The notes under the pieces are model-generated. The model did not search any database, was not told where the DNA came from, and was given only the letters and a program-made list of their open reading frames with translations. From Steroidobacter sp. (GTDB taxonomy: Bacteria > Pseudomonadota > Gammaproteobacteria > Steroidobacterales > Steroidobacteraceae), in NCBI GenBank assembly GCA_025929585.1, contig JAICPY010000004.1, positions 31,830 through 95,829 on the forward strand: a stretch of 64,000 bases of DNA, in the 5' to 3' direction. Position 1 is the first letter of the stretch; every line of letters starts with the position of its first letter. This document shows positions 45,297-54,567 of the stretch, piece after piece. The translations under genes were made by a program, and so were the position numbers.

Positions 45297-46508
45297 ATGA
45301 AACTAAGCCATGGAGGGCAGCAAGCAATGGCTAGCAAGCCGGATTCGATCGCGCGAACGATCCAAGTCGTAATGTGTCTGGCTCTTTGCACGCTCTCTCA
45401 GGCGCTCTGGGCGCAACCCGTCACATTCGAGGCTGCACCCGCGAGCGTCCTGACAATCCCGCAAGGTCAAAGTCTGCTAATGCGTTATCCGGACGCAAAG
45501 CGCGTGGCCGCCGGCGATGGCAATGTGATTGACGTGAAGGTATTCGAAGACACGCGCGAGATTCTGGTGCTCGGTAAACACGAGGGCGTGACCGATCTGC
45601 GAATTTGGGACCGCGACGGGTCCACCATTGCCTATCTCGTTAGAGTGCTGGGCATTGCGGACCCCGCGCCCACTCCTCCGGGATCGACGCTGGAGGCGCA
45701 GTCCACGATCTTGATCAAAGCCAAGCTCATCGAAGTGAAGAAAACCGCGCTGCGGGACATCGGCGTGGACTGGGCCGATATCGCGGCAGGTCCCATTTTC
45801 GGGACACTGGATGAGTTCGTCACCAATGAGCACTTCCGCATCATTCCCGAAGGCGTCGAAGGTCTTTCAGGTTTACCGTTGGACCTCGGCACGAACAATC
45901 ACTACTTCGCAATGACGACGGTCGTCGAATCGGTGATCAACTTGCTCGTCAATAATGGCGATGCCCGGCTCCTGGCGGAACCGACGCTGACGTGCATCAA
46001 CGGCGGGCAAGCAGACTTCCTTGTCGGCGGTGAAGTACCAATACCGGTGCAGAACCAAGACGGCGCATTGAACGTCATCTTCAAGCAGTTCGGCATCATC
46101 CTGAACGTAGAGCCGCGGGCAAACGAGTTAGGTCTCATCCGGACGAAGGTGGGAGTAGAAGTCAGCAGCGTAGACAAAGCGATTTCGGTGCTAGGCATTC
46201 CAGGGTTTGCCACGCGTAAGACCAACACCGAGATGAATGTGCAAAGCGGCGAGACGATGATCGTTGCCGGGCTGTTCAGCTCCGAGGATGCGAAGACCGT
46301 TGCGAAGGTGCCGGGCTTAGGATCGATTCCCATCCTTGGGGAGCTGTTCAAGTCACGCCAATTCCGTCGCGGTGAGAGCGAGCTTGTGGTGCTGGTCACT
46401 CCGCAGATTATCGGGCCGGACGCTGAAAGTACCAGGGGAGGTACGCAGCGATACGAGCAGCTCAAGAAGGAATCCGAAGAGCGTTTGAAATTCGATCTCG
46501 GCGATTGA
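45297..46508 (+). CDS. cpaC: Type II/III-type secretin of Tad system (RcpA/CpaC)
   Basis: LTIPQGQSLLMRYPDAKRVAAGDGNVIDVKVF; NNGDARLLAEPTLTCINGGQADFLVGGEVPIPV; VPGLGSIPILGELFKSRQFRRGESELVVLVTPQII. Confidence 0.9.
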   Translation: MKLSHGGQQAMASKPDSIARTIQVVMCLALCTLSQALWAQPVTFEAAPASVLTIPQGQSLLMRYPDAKRVAAGDGNVIDVKVFEDTREILVLGKHEGVTDLRIWDRDGSTIAYLVRVLGIADPAPTPPGSTLEAQSTILIKAKLIEVKKTALRDIGVDWADIAAGPIFGTLDEFVTNEHFRIIPEGVEGLSGLPLDLGTNNHYFAMTTVVESVINLLVNNGDARLLAEPTLTCINGGQADFLVGGEVPIPVQNQDGALNVIFKQFGIILNVEPRANELGLIRTKVGVEVSSVDKAISVLGIPGFATRKTNTEMNVQSGETMIVAGLFSSEDAKTVAKVPGLGSIPILGELFKSRQFRRGESELVVLVTPQIIGPDAESTRGGTQRYEQLKKESEERLKFDLGD

Positions 46509-46527
46509 CCGCCCTGGGAATTGACCG

Positions 46528-48240
46528 ATGAAAGAGGCACAGGCAAGCGTGATCGAGCTACAAGTTGCGGTACCCGGACAGGACCCACATGTTCGTGCTT
46601 ACCCTGCGGGCGAGTACGTCATCGGCAGGGGCTTCAATGCGGACATTCGTCTTCGTCACGATTCAGTAGCGAAGCGCCACGCTGTTCTATGTGTGGAGCA
46701 TCGGCAGAGCAGCATTCGAGATCTAGGGAGCGCGGATGCGGTACGTAGAAACGGAGTGGTCGTATCTTCCTTCGCGCCAGCAAATAGCGGTGACACCTTC
46801 GCCATCGGCGAATGTGAACTGCTGGTCGTGAGAGTCTCAGAGCGTGTCACTTCTAGCGTAGCCGTCGCGGGCACCGCGGAAACTCCGACGAAAGTCTATG
46901 CGGTCCAACAGGCGCAGGAGCCGATGAGTGTCGACGAACTGCAGCCTCTCAAGGAACGACTGCAAGAACTCGTGCTGCGTGAGCTCGATCTGTTTCGACG
47001 GACAGCGCTCAACACCTTGTCGAGCGCCGACCTTCGCAACGAGGCGCGCGAAGCCATCGAGATGTTGATCGACTCGGGCAACATCGAGTTGCCGAGCTTC
47101 GTGGATCGTTCCCGATTCGTACGGGAAATGACCGCCGAGATCATGGGGTACGGACCGATCGAACCTTACCTCGCCGATGATTCTGTTTCCGAAGTCATGG
47201 TCAACGGTTCGGCTCAGATCTACGTCGAACGCGAAGGGCGGCTATATCAGGCGACTGCTCGATTCACGAGCAATGACTCTTTGATGCGCGTGATCGAGCG
47301 TATCGTCTCGCCGCTCGGCCGTCGAATCGATGAAGGCGTGCCGATGGTCGATGCGCGTCTCCCCGACGGCTCGCGCGTCAATGCCATCATCCCGCCACTC
47401 TCGCTCGTCGGTCCAATTCTAACGATTCGAAAGTTCTCTAAGCGCCGTTTTTCCATGGAGAGGCTGGTGGAGATCGGCGCATTGACCGAGCAGATGGCCG
47501 AGTTCTTGAGAATCTGCGTGCGATATCGCAAGAACATTCTGGTTTCAGGTGGCACGGGTTCGGGAAAAACCACATTCTTGAATGCCTTATCCGAATCGAT
47601 TGCGAGTGATGAGCGCATTGTCACGATCGAAGATGCCGCGGAGCTTCGACTCGTACAGCCGCACGTGTTGTCGTTGGAAGCGCGGCCCGCAAACGTCGAA
47701 GGGCGCGGCGAAATCACCATCCGTGAGCTCGTGCGCAATGCATTACGCATGCGCCCGGATCGAATCATCGTTGGCGAGTGTCGTGGCGGCGAAGCGCTCG
47801 ACATGTTGCAGGCAATGAATACAGGTCACGATGGTTCGCTCACGACAGGACACGCGAACTCGCCCCGCGATCTACTCTCCCGCTTGGAAGTGATGGTTCT
47901 AATGGCGGGAATGGATTTGCCGGTGCGCGCAATTCGCGAACAAATATCCTCTGCCGTGGACATCGTCGTTCAGCAGACCCGATTCAGCGATGGATGCCGT
48001 CGAGTGACCTCAATCGTCGAAGTCGATGGTATGGAGGGCGATGTGATCCTCACGCAGCCTCTATTCGCATTTAAACAAAAGGCAATCGGGTCACAGGGGG
48101 AAATCATTGGGCAACACGTGGGGTTCGGACAGGCGCCCAGCTTCTACGAGAAACTGGAGGAATCAGGCATCGCGCTTGATCGGTCGATCTTTGGATATGC
48201 GAGCGCCACGAGCGAGCGGAGCTCGATCTATGATCGATGA
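46528..48240 (+). CDS. cpaF: CpaF/TadA pilus ATPase with N-terminal FHA domain
   Basis: FHA: YVIGRGFNADIRLRHDSVAKRHAVL...RRNGVVV; ATPase: NILVSGGTGSGKTTFLNALSESI, MRPDRIIVGECRGGEALDMLQAMNTGHDGSLTTGHANS. Confidence 0.92.
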   Translation: MKEAQASVIELQVAVPGQDPHVRAYPAGEYVIGRGFNADIRLRHDSVAKRHAVLCVEHRQSSIRDLGSADAVRRNGVVVSSFAPANSGDTFAIGECELLVVRVSERVTSSVAVAGTAETPTKVYAVQQAQEPMSVDELQPLKERLQELVLRELDLFRRTALNTLSSADLRNEAREAIEMLIDSGNIELPSFVDRSRFVREMTAEIMGYGPIEPYLADDSVSEVMVNGSAQIYVEREGRLYQATARFTSNDSLMRVIERIVSPLGRRIDEGVPMVDARLPDGSRVNAIIPPLSLVGPILTIRKFSKRRFSMERLVEIGALTEQMAEFLRICVRYRKNILVSGGTGSGKTTFLNALSESIASDERIVTIEDAAELRLVQPHVLSLEARPANVEGRGEITIRELVRNALRMRPDRIIVGECRGGEALDMLQAMNTGHDGSLTTGHANSPRDLLSRLEVMVLMAGMDLPVRAIREQISSAVDIVVQQTRFSDGCRRVTSIVEVDGMEGDVILTQPLFAFKQKAIGSQGEIIGQHVGFGQAPSFYEKLEESGIALDRSIFGYASATSERSSIYDR

Positions 48241-49090
48241 GGCATCGTTCGATGCGAGCACACGCTGGGTCGCGATCAGCTGCGTGATTGCGCTGGTCGG
48301 CTTCATCTTCTTCATCGCGCATCAACTTATCCGTGGTTACGAACGCACCTTCGTTCGTAACGTAGGAGCGACGCTCAAGTACAACTTCATCGTCGCGAAT
48401 CCTCAGTCCTTGTTCGCGTTAAGCGTCATCAGTACTTCTGTTGCGGCTGCGATCGCTTACCTGCTGATTGGACCTGTTGGCACGGTGGCCGGGTTGATCG
48501 GTGGCATTGCCGCACCGCGTATGATCGTGAGCGTAATTCGCAAGCGCCGCGTGAAGCGGTTTGTCTATCAATTGCCCGATGCGCTCCTCGCTCTCAGCTC
48601 AACCCTTCGCGCCGGATCCAATCTGACCAAGGGACTCGAGTTGCTCGCGACTCGGCAACCCGCACCGCTAAGTCAAGAATTCACGATCGTGCTGGCAGAG
48701 CATCGCGTCGGACGCCATCTCGCCGATGCGCTAAGCGCGATGCACCAGCGCGTCGACACACCGGAGATCGAGCTCATGAATACGGCGATGAACGTGTCGC
48801 GCCGCGTCGGCGGAAATCTAGCCGATACGTTGGAATCATTGGCGAAGACACTGCAGGAGAAAGCACACATCGAGGGCAAGATAGACGCCTTGACCTCAAT
48901 GGGCCGGGCGCAAGGTTGGGTCGTCGGGCTGTTGCCTGTCTTCATCGCTTTCGTTCTGTATCAGCAGCAACCTGAGCGCATGAGCTTGCTCTTCACGCAA
49001 TGGTATGGGTGGGTCGTGCTCGCCGTCGTGGCAATCATGATGAGCATTGCCGCGTGGATGATTCGCAAGATCGTCAACATCGACGTGTGA
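48230..49090 (+). CDS. tadB: Type II secretion F-family protein TadB
   Basis: YQLPDALLALSSTLRAGSNLTKGLELLATRQPAPLSQEFTIVLAEHRVGRHLADALSAM; overlaps cpaF. Confidence 0.88.
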   Translation: MIDEASFDASTRWVAISCVIALVGFIFFIAHQLIRGYERTFVRNVGATLKYNFIVANPQSLFALSVISTSVAAAIAYLLIGPVGTVAGLIGGIAAPRMIVSVIRKRRVKRFVYQLPDALLALSSTLRAGSNLTKGLELLATRQPAPLSQEFTIVLAEHRVGRHLADALSAMHQRVDTPEIELMNTAMNVSRRVGGNLADTLESLAKTLQEKAHIEGKIDALTSMGRAQGWVVGLLPVFIAFVLYQQQPERMSLLFTQWYGWVVLAVVAIMMSIAAWMIRKIVNIDV

Positions 49091-49128
49091 TCCGATCACC
49101 GCATACACACACAACAAATGGGTTTGGC

Positions 49129-50028
49129 ATGGACGCCTATATCGCACCGATCCTGATCGCATTCGCATGCAGCGTAGTGCTGGCGATTCCCGTCGCGTTG
49201 CGTCGGCGAGCAGCACAGCCTGAAGAACGAGATGCAGCATGGCGCGATCGGTTGCCGCTCGCATTGCGCGCACTGCGTCCCCTGCTCAGGTGGTATGCGA
49301 GCTCGATCGATGAAGAATTGCCCTCATCCAAACGTGAAGTCATCCAAACGCAGCTCAATGCCGCCGGCGCGAGCTATTTACTAACGCCTGCAGAGCTCAT
49401 CGTGGTTCGGCGTGTAGCAGTCGTCGTGGGACTGATGTTGGCTCTGTACCTGGTCTTCATCATGGAGCTGCAAGATCCTTTGTATCTCGCCATGACGGGG
49501 AGCCTCGTGCCGTTTGCCTATCTGTACCCCGATGTTTGCTTGCGGGATTCGGTGAAGCGAAGACAAGCGCGCTTCGAGAAAGAGTTTCCGTTCTTTCTCG
49601 ATGTACTCGTGCTCGGAATAAAAGCCGGACTGACATTCTCGAGCGCGATCGAACAATCAACCGACCAACTCCGCGACGGGCCGGTGAAGGAGGAATTTTC
49701 ACGGTACCTGCGTGAGGTTCGTACCGGGGTCACGCGCAGAGCTGCTCTGGATCGACTCGCGGATCGCGTAAGGTTGCCTGCGGTTACGAACTTCACCGCT
49801 TCCGTCTCGCAAGCGGAAGAAACCGGAGGGTCTTTGGGAGAAGTCCTGGCCGATCAGGCAAGACAACGACGCCAGGAGCGTTTCCTGCGAGCAGAGAAAC
49901 TGGCGAATCAAGCGCCGGTGAAGATGCTGTTTCCGCTGATCGCGCTGCTCTTTCCGATCACGTTCATCATCATCGGCTTTCCAATCGTCATTCAACTCAT
50001 CGACGCAGGTGCCTTCGAGATCTTTTGA
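49129..50028 (+). CDS. tadC: Type II secretion F-family protein TadC
   Basis: FPFFLDVLVLGIKAGLTFSSAIEQSTDQLRDGPVKEEFSRYLREVRTGVTRRAALDRLADR. Confidence 0.88.
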   Translation: MDAYIAPILIAFACSVVLAIPVALRRRAAQPEERDAAWRDRLPLALRALRPLLRWYASSIDEELPSSKREVIQTQLNAAGASYLLTPAELIVVRRVAVVVGLMLALYLVFIMELQDPLYLAMTGSLVPFAYLYPDVCLRDSVKRRQARFEKEFPFFLDVLVLGIKAGLTFSSAIEQSTDQLRDGPVKEEFSRYLREVRTGVTRRAALDRLADRVRLPAVTNFTASVSQAEETGGSLGEVLADQARQRRQERFLRAEKLANQAPVKMLFPLIALLFPITFIIIGFPIVIQLIDAGAFEIF

Positions 50029-50051
50029 CTAGAGTAAGTAGGGAGACAAAT

Positions 50052-50513
50052 ATGAGAGTGGCAGCACTCAAGACCCAGGATGGGCGTTTGATTGTCCGAC
50101 GCGCGCGATTCGCTCGTTCGTTTAGGGAGCGGCTGATCGGGCTGCTAAGCGCACGTTGCCTTTCGGCGGATGAAGGACTCCTGCTGAGTCCCGGCGGGAG
50201 TATCCACACCTTCGGCATGCGCTATCCGATCGATGTTCTATTCCTCGATCGACAGCTCAGAATCCTGCGCGTGTCACGATCGCTCCGTCCCTGGCGCCTG
50301 TGCTTGGCGCCGGCGCAAACGAAGCACGTTCTGGAATTGCGTGCGGGCACACTCGAAATCCTGAAGCTCAAGCCGCATACATTTATATGCGTCGATCCTG
50401 AGCCCGAGGTTCCGAAAGATGCGGGTTCGAACGTCACTGCAAAGTGTGCGCCGGTGCTGACCTTTTCGTTGAGAATTCCCAACAACGACGGCCGAGAATC
50501 CAAGCACCAGTAG
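50052..50513 (+). CDS. DUF192 family protein
   Basis: RLIGLLSARCLSADEGLLLSPGGSIHTFGMRYPIDVLFLDRQLRILRVSRSLRPWR. Confidence 0.8.
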   Translation: MRVAALKTQDGRLIVRRARFARSFRERLIGLLSARCLSADEGLLLSPGGSIHTFGMRYPIDVLFLDRQLRILRVSRSLRPWRLCLAPAQTKHVLELRAGTLEILKLKPHTFICVDPEPEVPKDAGSNVTAKCAPVLTFSLRIPNNDGRESKHQ

Positions 50514-50695
50514 GCGACTGACGCAGCGCAGCCGCCGAGCGATTAGTCTGAAGGCACGCCGCGGCCTTCGATGTAGAAGCCATATTTTGGCAATCCTTCG
50601 TTCCAGGCTTTACCGGTACTTGCCCCTTTGCCGTATTGCCCAGTACTGCGTGGAGTTCTAGCTTCACTTCGGCACTGGCGCATAAGGAGGCAGTC

Positions 50696-50845
50696 GTGCG
50701 TTACGTTCTCATCGATGCGAAGCAGCATGATCCTCTCAGCTTGCCCACCGAGCTTGGAACGAAGCCGAGCCAATGGGCAGCCGTCTGCAGCGCACTTGCC
50801 TTCGCGACGTTATGGATTGTCGCGGAGCTGCTCAATCGAGTTTGA
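50696..50845 (+). CDS. 49-aa putative membrane protein (GTG start)
   Basis: Shine-Dalgarno AAGGAGG 5 nt before GTG; C-terminal TM WAAVCSALAFATLWIVAELLNRV. Confidence 0.45.
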   Translation: MRYVLIDAKQHDPLSLPTELGTKPSQWAAVCSALAFATLWIVAELLNRV

Positions 50846-51875
50846 AGCTGAGTTTGAGTCGATAGGTCGCTTTAGGGCAGTTACTGCGCATCACCATTTC
50901 GCTGACTGCTTTCACGGCGGCCTGATCGAGTGCGGGAAACATGCTGCTCGCGACCGCGCGAACGTTCGTCGGATTGCTTGCCTTACCCGCCAGGGTGAAC
51001 TCGACCGTGACTGGACCTTCTTCGCCAGCGGTGCGCGAGGCAGCAGGGTAATAATCGGCAATCGCGACGGGCTTTACGACCTCGTACTTGCAATTCGCGG
51101 GTGTATCCAACGGCGGCAACTTGGCGCGCGGCGTGCACACTGCATCGAACACTGAAGCGCTGGTATCGTCTTTCGCGAGACTTCCTGCGACTACTTGGCT
51201 CGAGCGAGGCACGACCAGTGCTTGCGCCTGCGCCTTTACATTGCCGGCGATGTCAGCGCCGTCATAGGTGATCTGTCCCTTGCATTCAAGGGTCTCATCC
51301 GACTCGTTGACTACCACGACAGCGCGATAAAGACATTGCAGACCGTTGCCGCAAGCACGCGAATGGTCATCTCGTGCGAGTAGATAAAGCCACGAGCCGG
51401 AAGGCAGGTCAAAACGATGCCCGGAAGATTCGATGACCATTTGCTCGGCCGTAGGCGTGGTGGCAGTACGATTTGCTGCCGCAGCGAGATGTTTCGAGCA
51501 ATCGGCAGGTTTGACTGACGTACCGCCACCGCTGGTCTTGAATGTGTCGAGCTGCTCGTTGAAGCAGTTCGCAAGCCCACTGACCTCGTCGGCCGCAGCG
51601 TTGTGAGCAGCGGCATAGGTCTCGTTGAGCTTGGCTTTCTCAGCATCCTCTTTGCCGATCGACTTCTGCCCCAGTTCCCCTTGTAGGCAACCAACATACT
51701 TGGAGACCGCGTCGGCGAATCCCACTACCTGTTTCTGCGCGGCTGCCATTTGCTCGGCGTTGGCGGTCTTGCCATCCGGCACTTCAAAAGCGGGCCGCGG
51801 CCGGGTGCAATCCGCCCAAGCTCCGCTCATCGACATCGTCAACGCAATCGCCGCACCTACTCTCGCCAAGTTCAT
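50832..51875 (-). CDS. Exported protein with TonB-like C-terminal domain
   Basis: Signal peptide; EEGPVTVEFTLAGKASNPTNVRAVASSMFPALDQAAVKAVSEM. Confidence 0.65.
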   Translation of the reverse strand: MNLARVGAAIALTMSMSGAWADCTRPRPAFEVPDGKTANAEQMAAAQKQVVGFADAVSKYVGCLQGELGQKSIGKEDAEKAKLNETYAAAHNAAADEVSGLANCFNEQLDTFKTSGGGTSVKPADCSKHLAAAANRTATTPTAEQMVIESSGHRFDLPSGSWLYLLARDDHSRACGNGLQCLYRAVVVVNESDETLECKGQITYDGADIAGNVKAQAQALVVPRSSQVVAGSLAKDDTSASVFDAVCTPRAKLPPLDTPANCKYEVVKPVAIADYYPAASRTAGEEGPVTVEFTLAGKASNPTNVRAVASSMFPALDQAAVKAVSEMVMRSNCPKATYRLKLSFKLD

Positions 51876-52016
51876 CGCATAAGCCTCGCAATTAGCAAGG
51901 CGCGATTGTCAACGATCATGCCGTCCGAAGCGAGCGGAACGGTCGTTCTAGTAGTTTTCGGTGAAAATCCCAGAAGAGCTCAGCGATGCTTGGCTTAGCG
52001 CGCGGGCGCCTAATTC

Positions 52017-53282
52017 CTATTCTGCTGTACAGCCTTTGCGCGGATTGAGTTGAGCAATCGCCTTGCAAGCATTGATCGAGACAACTCCCCCGTGGGAAGT
52101 CTCGTGTTGGTCCATCGAGGCCTGCAGAATCCGGATGATTTCGCCCGTGCCGAGTCGACGATTCAGCTCGAGCAGTAAAGCAACGACGCCGGAGACCTGA
52201 GCGGTTGCCAATGAAGAGCCGGAAGCAAAGTCATAGTGGCCTTGAGGAACGAGCGTCACCAGATCGCGCCCCGGTGCCCGCAGCAACTCCTCGTTGAGGT
52301 TCTGCGTTTCTGATTCGGCGACCGCGATCACGTTCTGCAAACCTGCTGGAAACGTGTTCGAAGAGACCTCTTTGCCCGCTGCACCGACGACAATGGCTCT
52401 GGCCTCGATGGCTTTCTCCACTAGGGCAGTCAGCAAGGGATCGGCGGGACCAATGAGGCTCAAGTTGATTATCTGCGCCCGCGCAGCGATGGCGCCTGCG
52501 AGTGCCTGCGCCAGCGTAAAAGAATTGCATCGCCCACCATTGGACGCGTCATCATGCCAACACGCCTTGAACGAAAGTAGCTTCACTTCGGGCGCAACTC
52601 CAACGATCCCGATACCGTTGTTCGCAGCGGCTGCGATCAGCCCGGCGACCTGCGTTCCGTGGCGATCACTGCGCAAAGTATCCAGATTGGCATCGACATA
52701 GTTTCCGCCCAGCGTAACGCGGCCAGAAAAATCGGGATGATCCAGATCGACGCCAGTGTCGATCACCGCGACACGGACGCCATGACCTTTGCTGTACCGA
52801 TGAGCATCACGTACCCCCAAGGCACGCACGTTCTCCTGCAACTTGGCGTACGGATCGTCGTATTCCGAAGAGGCCGATGCGAACTCATTCAAAGGCTGTG
52901 CGATGAGAACGCGATCGTTTTGTTGCAAACGCTGCAGCACGTCGTTGCGCGAAGACCCTGCGGGAATTCGAAACACGATGCAATGCACTTGCAGTTGTTC
53001 AATCGGCCATTCCGAGACTGAGGTGAGCCCATAGTCGCGGCTCAAGTCGTTCACGATCGCGAGCGCGGCGGGACTGGCCCGATAACCGCCGCTTTGATAT
53101 CCACGCGAGGTACCGCCTACCGTCCCTGAACGCGCGGATTGCGGGTTCGCGATAGTGACGACGATGAAGTGTTCTGGCTCAGCCAGCGCCTCTGCCGGCA
53201 TCAACGTCGCAGCCGCTGAATTCGCCATCATTCCGATGAGTGCAAATGCTGCACTCGCGATTGCGATCAAAGTTGCACGCAT
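52017..53282 (-). CDS. S8-family (subtilisin-like) serine protease, exported
   Basis: Catalytic motifs VAVIDTGVDLDHPDF (Asp), RHGTQVAGLIAAAANNGIGIVGVAPEVKLLSFK (His), SGSSLATAQVSGVVALLLEL (Ser). Confidence 0.9.
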   Translation of the reverse strand: MRATLIAIASAAFALIGMMANSAAATLMPAEALAEPEHFIVVTIANPQSARSGTVGGTSRGYQSGGYRASPAALAIVNDLSRDYGLTSVSEWPIEQLQVHCIVFRIPAGSSRNDVLQRLQQNDRVLIAQPLNEFASASSEYDDPYAKLQENVRALGVRDAHRYSKGHGVRVAVIDTGVDLDHPDFSGRVTLGGNYVDANLDTLRSDRHGTQVAGLIAAAANNGIGIVGVAPEVKLLSFKACWHDDASNGGRCNSFTLAQALAGAIAARAQIINLSLIGPADPLLTALVEKAIEARAIVVGAAGKEVSSNTFPAGLQNVIAVAESETQNLNEELLRAPGRDLVTLVPQGHYDFASGSSLATAQVSGVVALLLELNRRLGTGEIIRILQASMDQHETSHGGVVSINACKAIAQLNPRKGCTAE

Positions 53283-53296
53283 ATGGATCTCAGAGC

Positions 53297-53965
53297 CTAT
53301 TGGCTAACGGGCTCGGCGAACTGGACATGCGCATTGGCTCGCAGATCGGTTGCGATCCGCTCCGCTGAGATCTCTTCAGTCGTGTCTGCAAGTGCGGCTG
53401 TGAAGACGCCGGCGCCACGGGGGCCCCCGACAAGCTCTAACTGATGCCGCGCTAGAATTTCAGTGACATCAGCCATGGAGGTGTCCGCGGTGAAGACCAG
53501 CCGGACTGCAGGTCCAAGTGGGCGAACTTCACCGTTCGTCACTGTTTTGAACTCGCCACGCAGCTCCTCGCTGTTGTTTAGCGCCGTGACCCCGAGCAGC
53601 GCAAGGCCGATGGCCTGCACGATCACCGCAGCAGCAAGCCATCGCACAGTTCGGCGAGGCGCGGTGCCCGCGACGCGAACCGGTGCAACGTCTTCATCGG
53701 CTGGCACCGCGCTTTCCGACGCTTCGATTCGGGTCCACAGTTTCGCGAACGCGCGCTGCTCGGACGAAGCATAGGATGGCAGCGAATCCCGCATTTCCTT
53801 CGCGAGCGGCCGTTGCGTCTCGAGCTCACGGCGACATTCCTCGCAGGATTGAACGTGCAACTCTACCCACTCGCGATCTTCCGCTGCGATGCGACCGTTG
53901 ATGAGAAAAGGCAGAAGGGCCCAGGCTTCGGCATGGGTATCAGGAATTCGGCCGGAATGGCTCAT
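53297..53965 (-). CDS. Transmembrane zf-HC2 anti-sigma factor with subtilase-propeptide-like C-terminal domain
   Basis: HVQSCEECRREL zinc motif; TM RWLAAAVIVQAIGLALLGVTAL; C-terminal IATDLRANAHVQFAEPVSQ. Confidence 0.78.
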   Translation of the reverse strand: MSHSGRIPDTHAEAWALLPFLINGRIAAEDREWVELHVQSCEECRRELETQRPLAKEMRDSLPSYASSEQRAFAKLWTRIEASESAVPADEDVAPVRVAGTAPRRTVRWLAAAVIVQAIGLALLGVTALNNSEELRGEFKTVTNGEVRPLGPAVRLVFTADTSMADVTEILARHQLELVGGPRGAGVFTAALADTTEEISAERIATDLRANAHVQFAEPVSQ

Positions 53966-54567
53966 GTGAAATCTCCACTGCCGCCTGCGAGAGCCGGCAA
54001 GACATTCTTCAAAGTCTCGCGTGCGCGAAACAAACGCGTTTTTACGGTGTTGACGGGGCAACTCAAGATCGTGGCAATTTCCTCGCAAGAGTGCCCCATC
54101 GTGTAGGTGAGCTCGAGCGCGAGCCGCTGTTCCAGCGGCAACTTATCGAGTCCCTGCTGGATCCACTGGCTGCGCTCCTCGCCTTGGGCACTAGAGGGAG
54201 TGGAAATCATGTCTTCTGAAATCGGCTCGCTCCCAACGGGGCGAAGGCGCTCGCGGCGCAGCGTATTCAACGCGCGACGGTAAGCGATGCCGATAATCCA
54301 AGTGGACAGTTGCGAGGCGCCGCGGAACTCGGACGCTTTCGTCCATACGACCCAGAAGGTGTCGTTGATGATTTCTTCGATGTCCTCGCGGCGCATCGAC
54401 ATGCGGCTCAACAAACGTGTAAGTCGTTGATAGTAAATGCCGTAGAGCTCCCGAAAAGCGGCCTGCTCGCGCTTTTCAGCGATGCGGGCCAACAATTCCC
54501 GCTCTTGCTGATCGGTCAGAGCTGACCGCAAGGGGGCGGGAGCGGTATCGATGCTTTTGAGAGCCAC
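53962..54567 (-). CDS. ECF-type RNA polymerase sigma factor
   Basis: Region 2 ELYGIYYQRLTRLLSRMSMRREDIEEIINDTFWVVWTKASEFRG; region 4 LPLEQRLALELTYTMGHSCEEIATILSCPVNTVKTRLFRARETLK. Confidence 0.9.
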   Translation of the reverse strand: MALKSIDTAPAPLRSALTDQQERELLARIAEKREQAAFRELYGIYYQRLTRLLSRMSMRREDIEEIINDTFWVVWTKASEFRGASQLSTWIIGIAYRRALNTLRRERLRPVGSEPISEDMISTPSSAQGEERSQWIQQGLDKLPLEQRLALELTYTMGHSCEEIATILSCPVNTVKTRLFRARETLKNVLPALAGGSGDFT

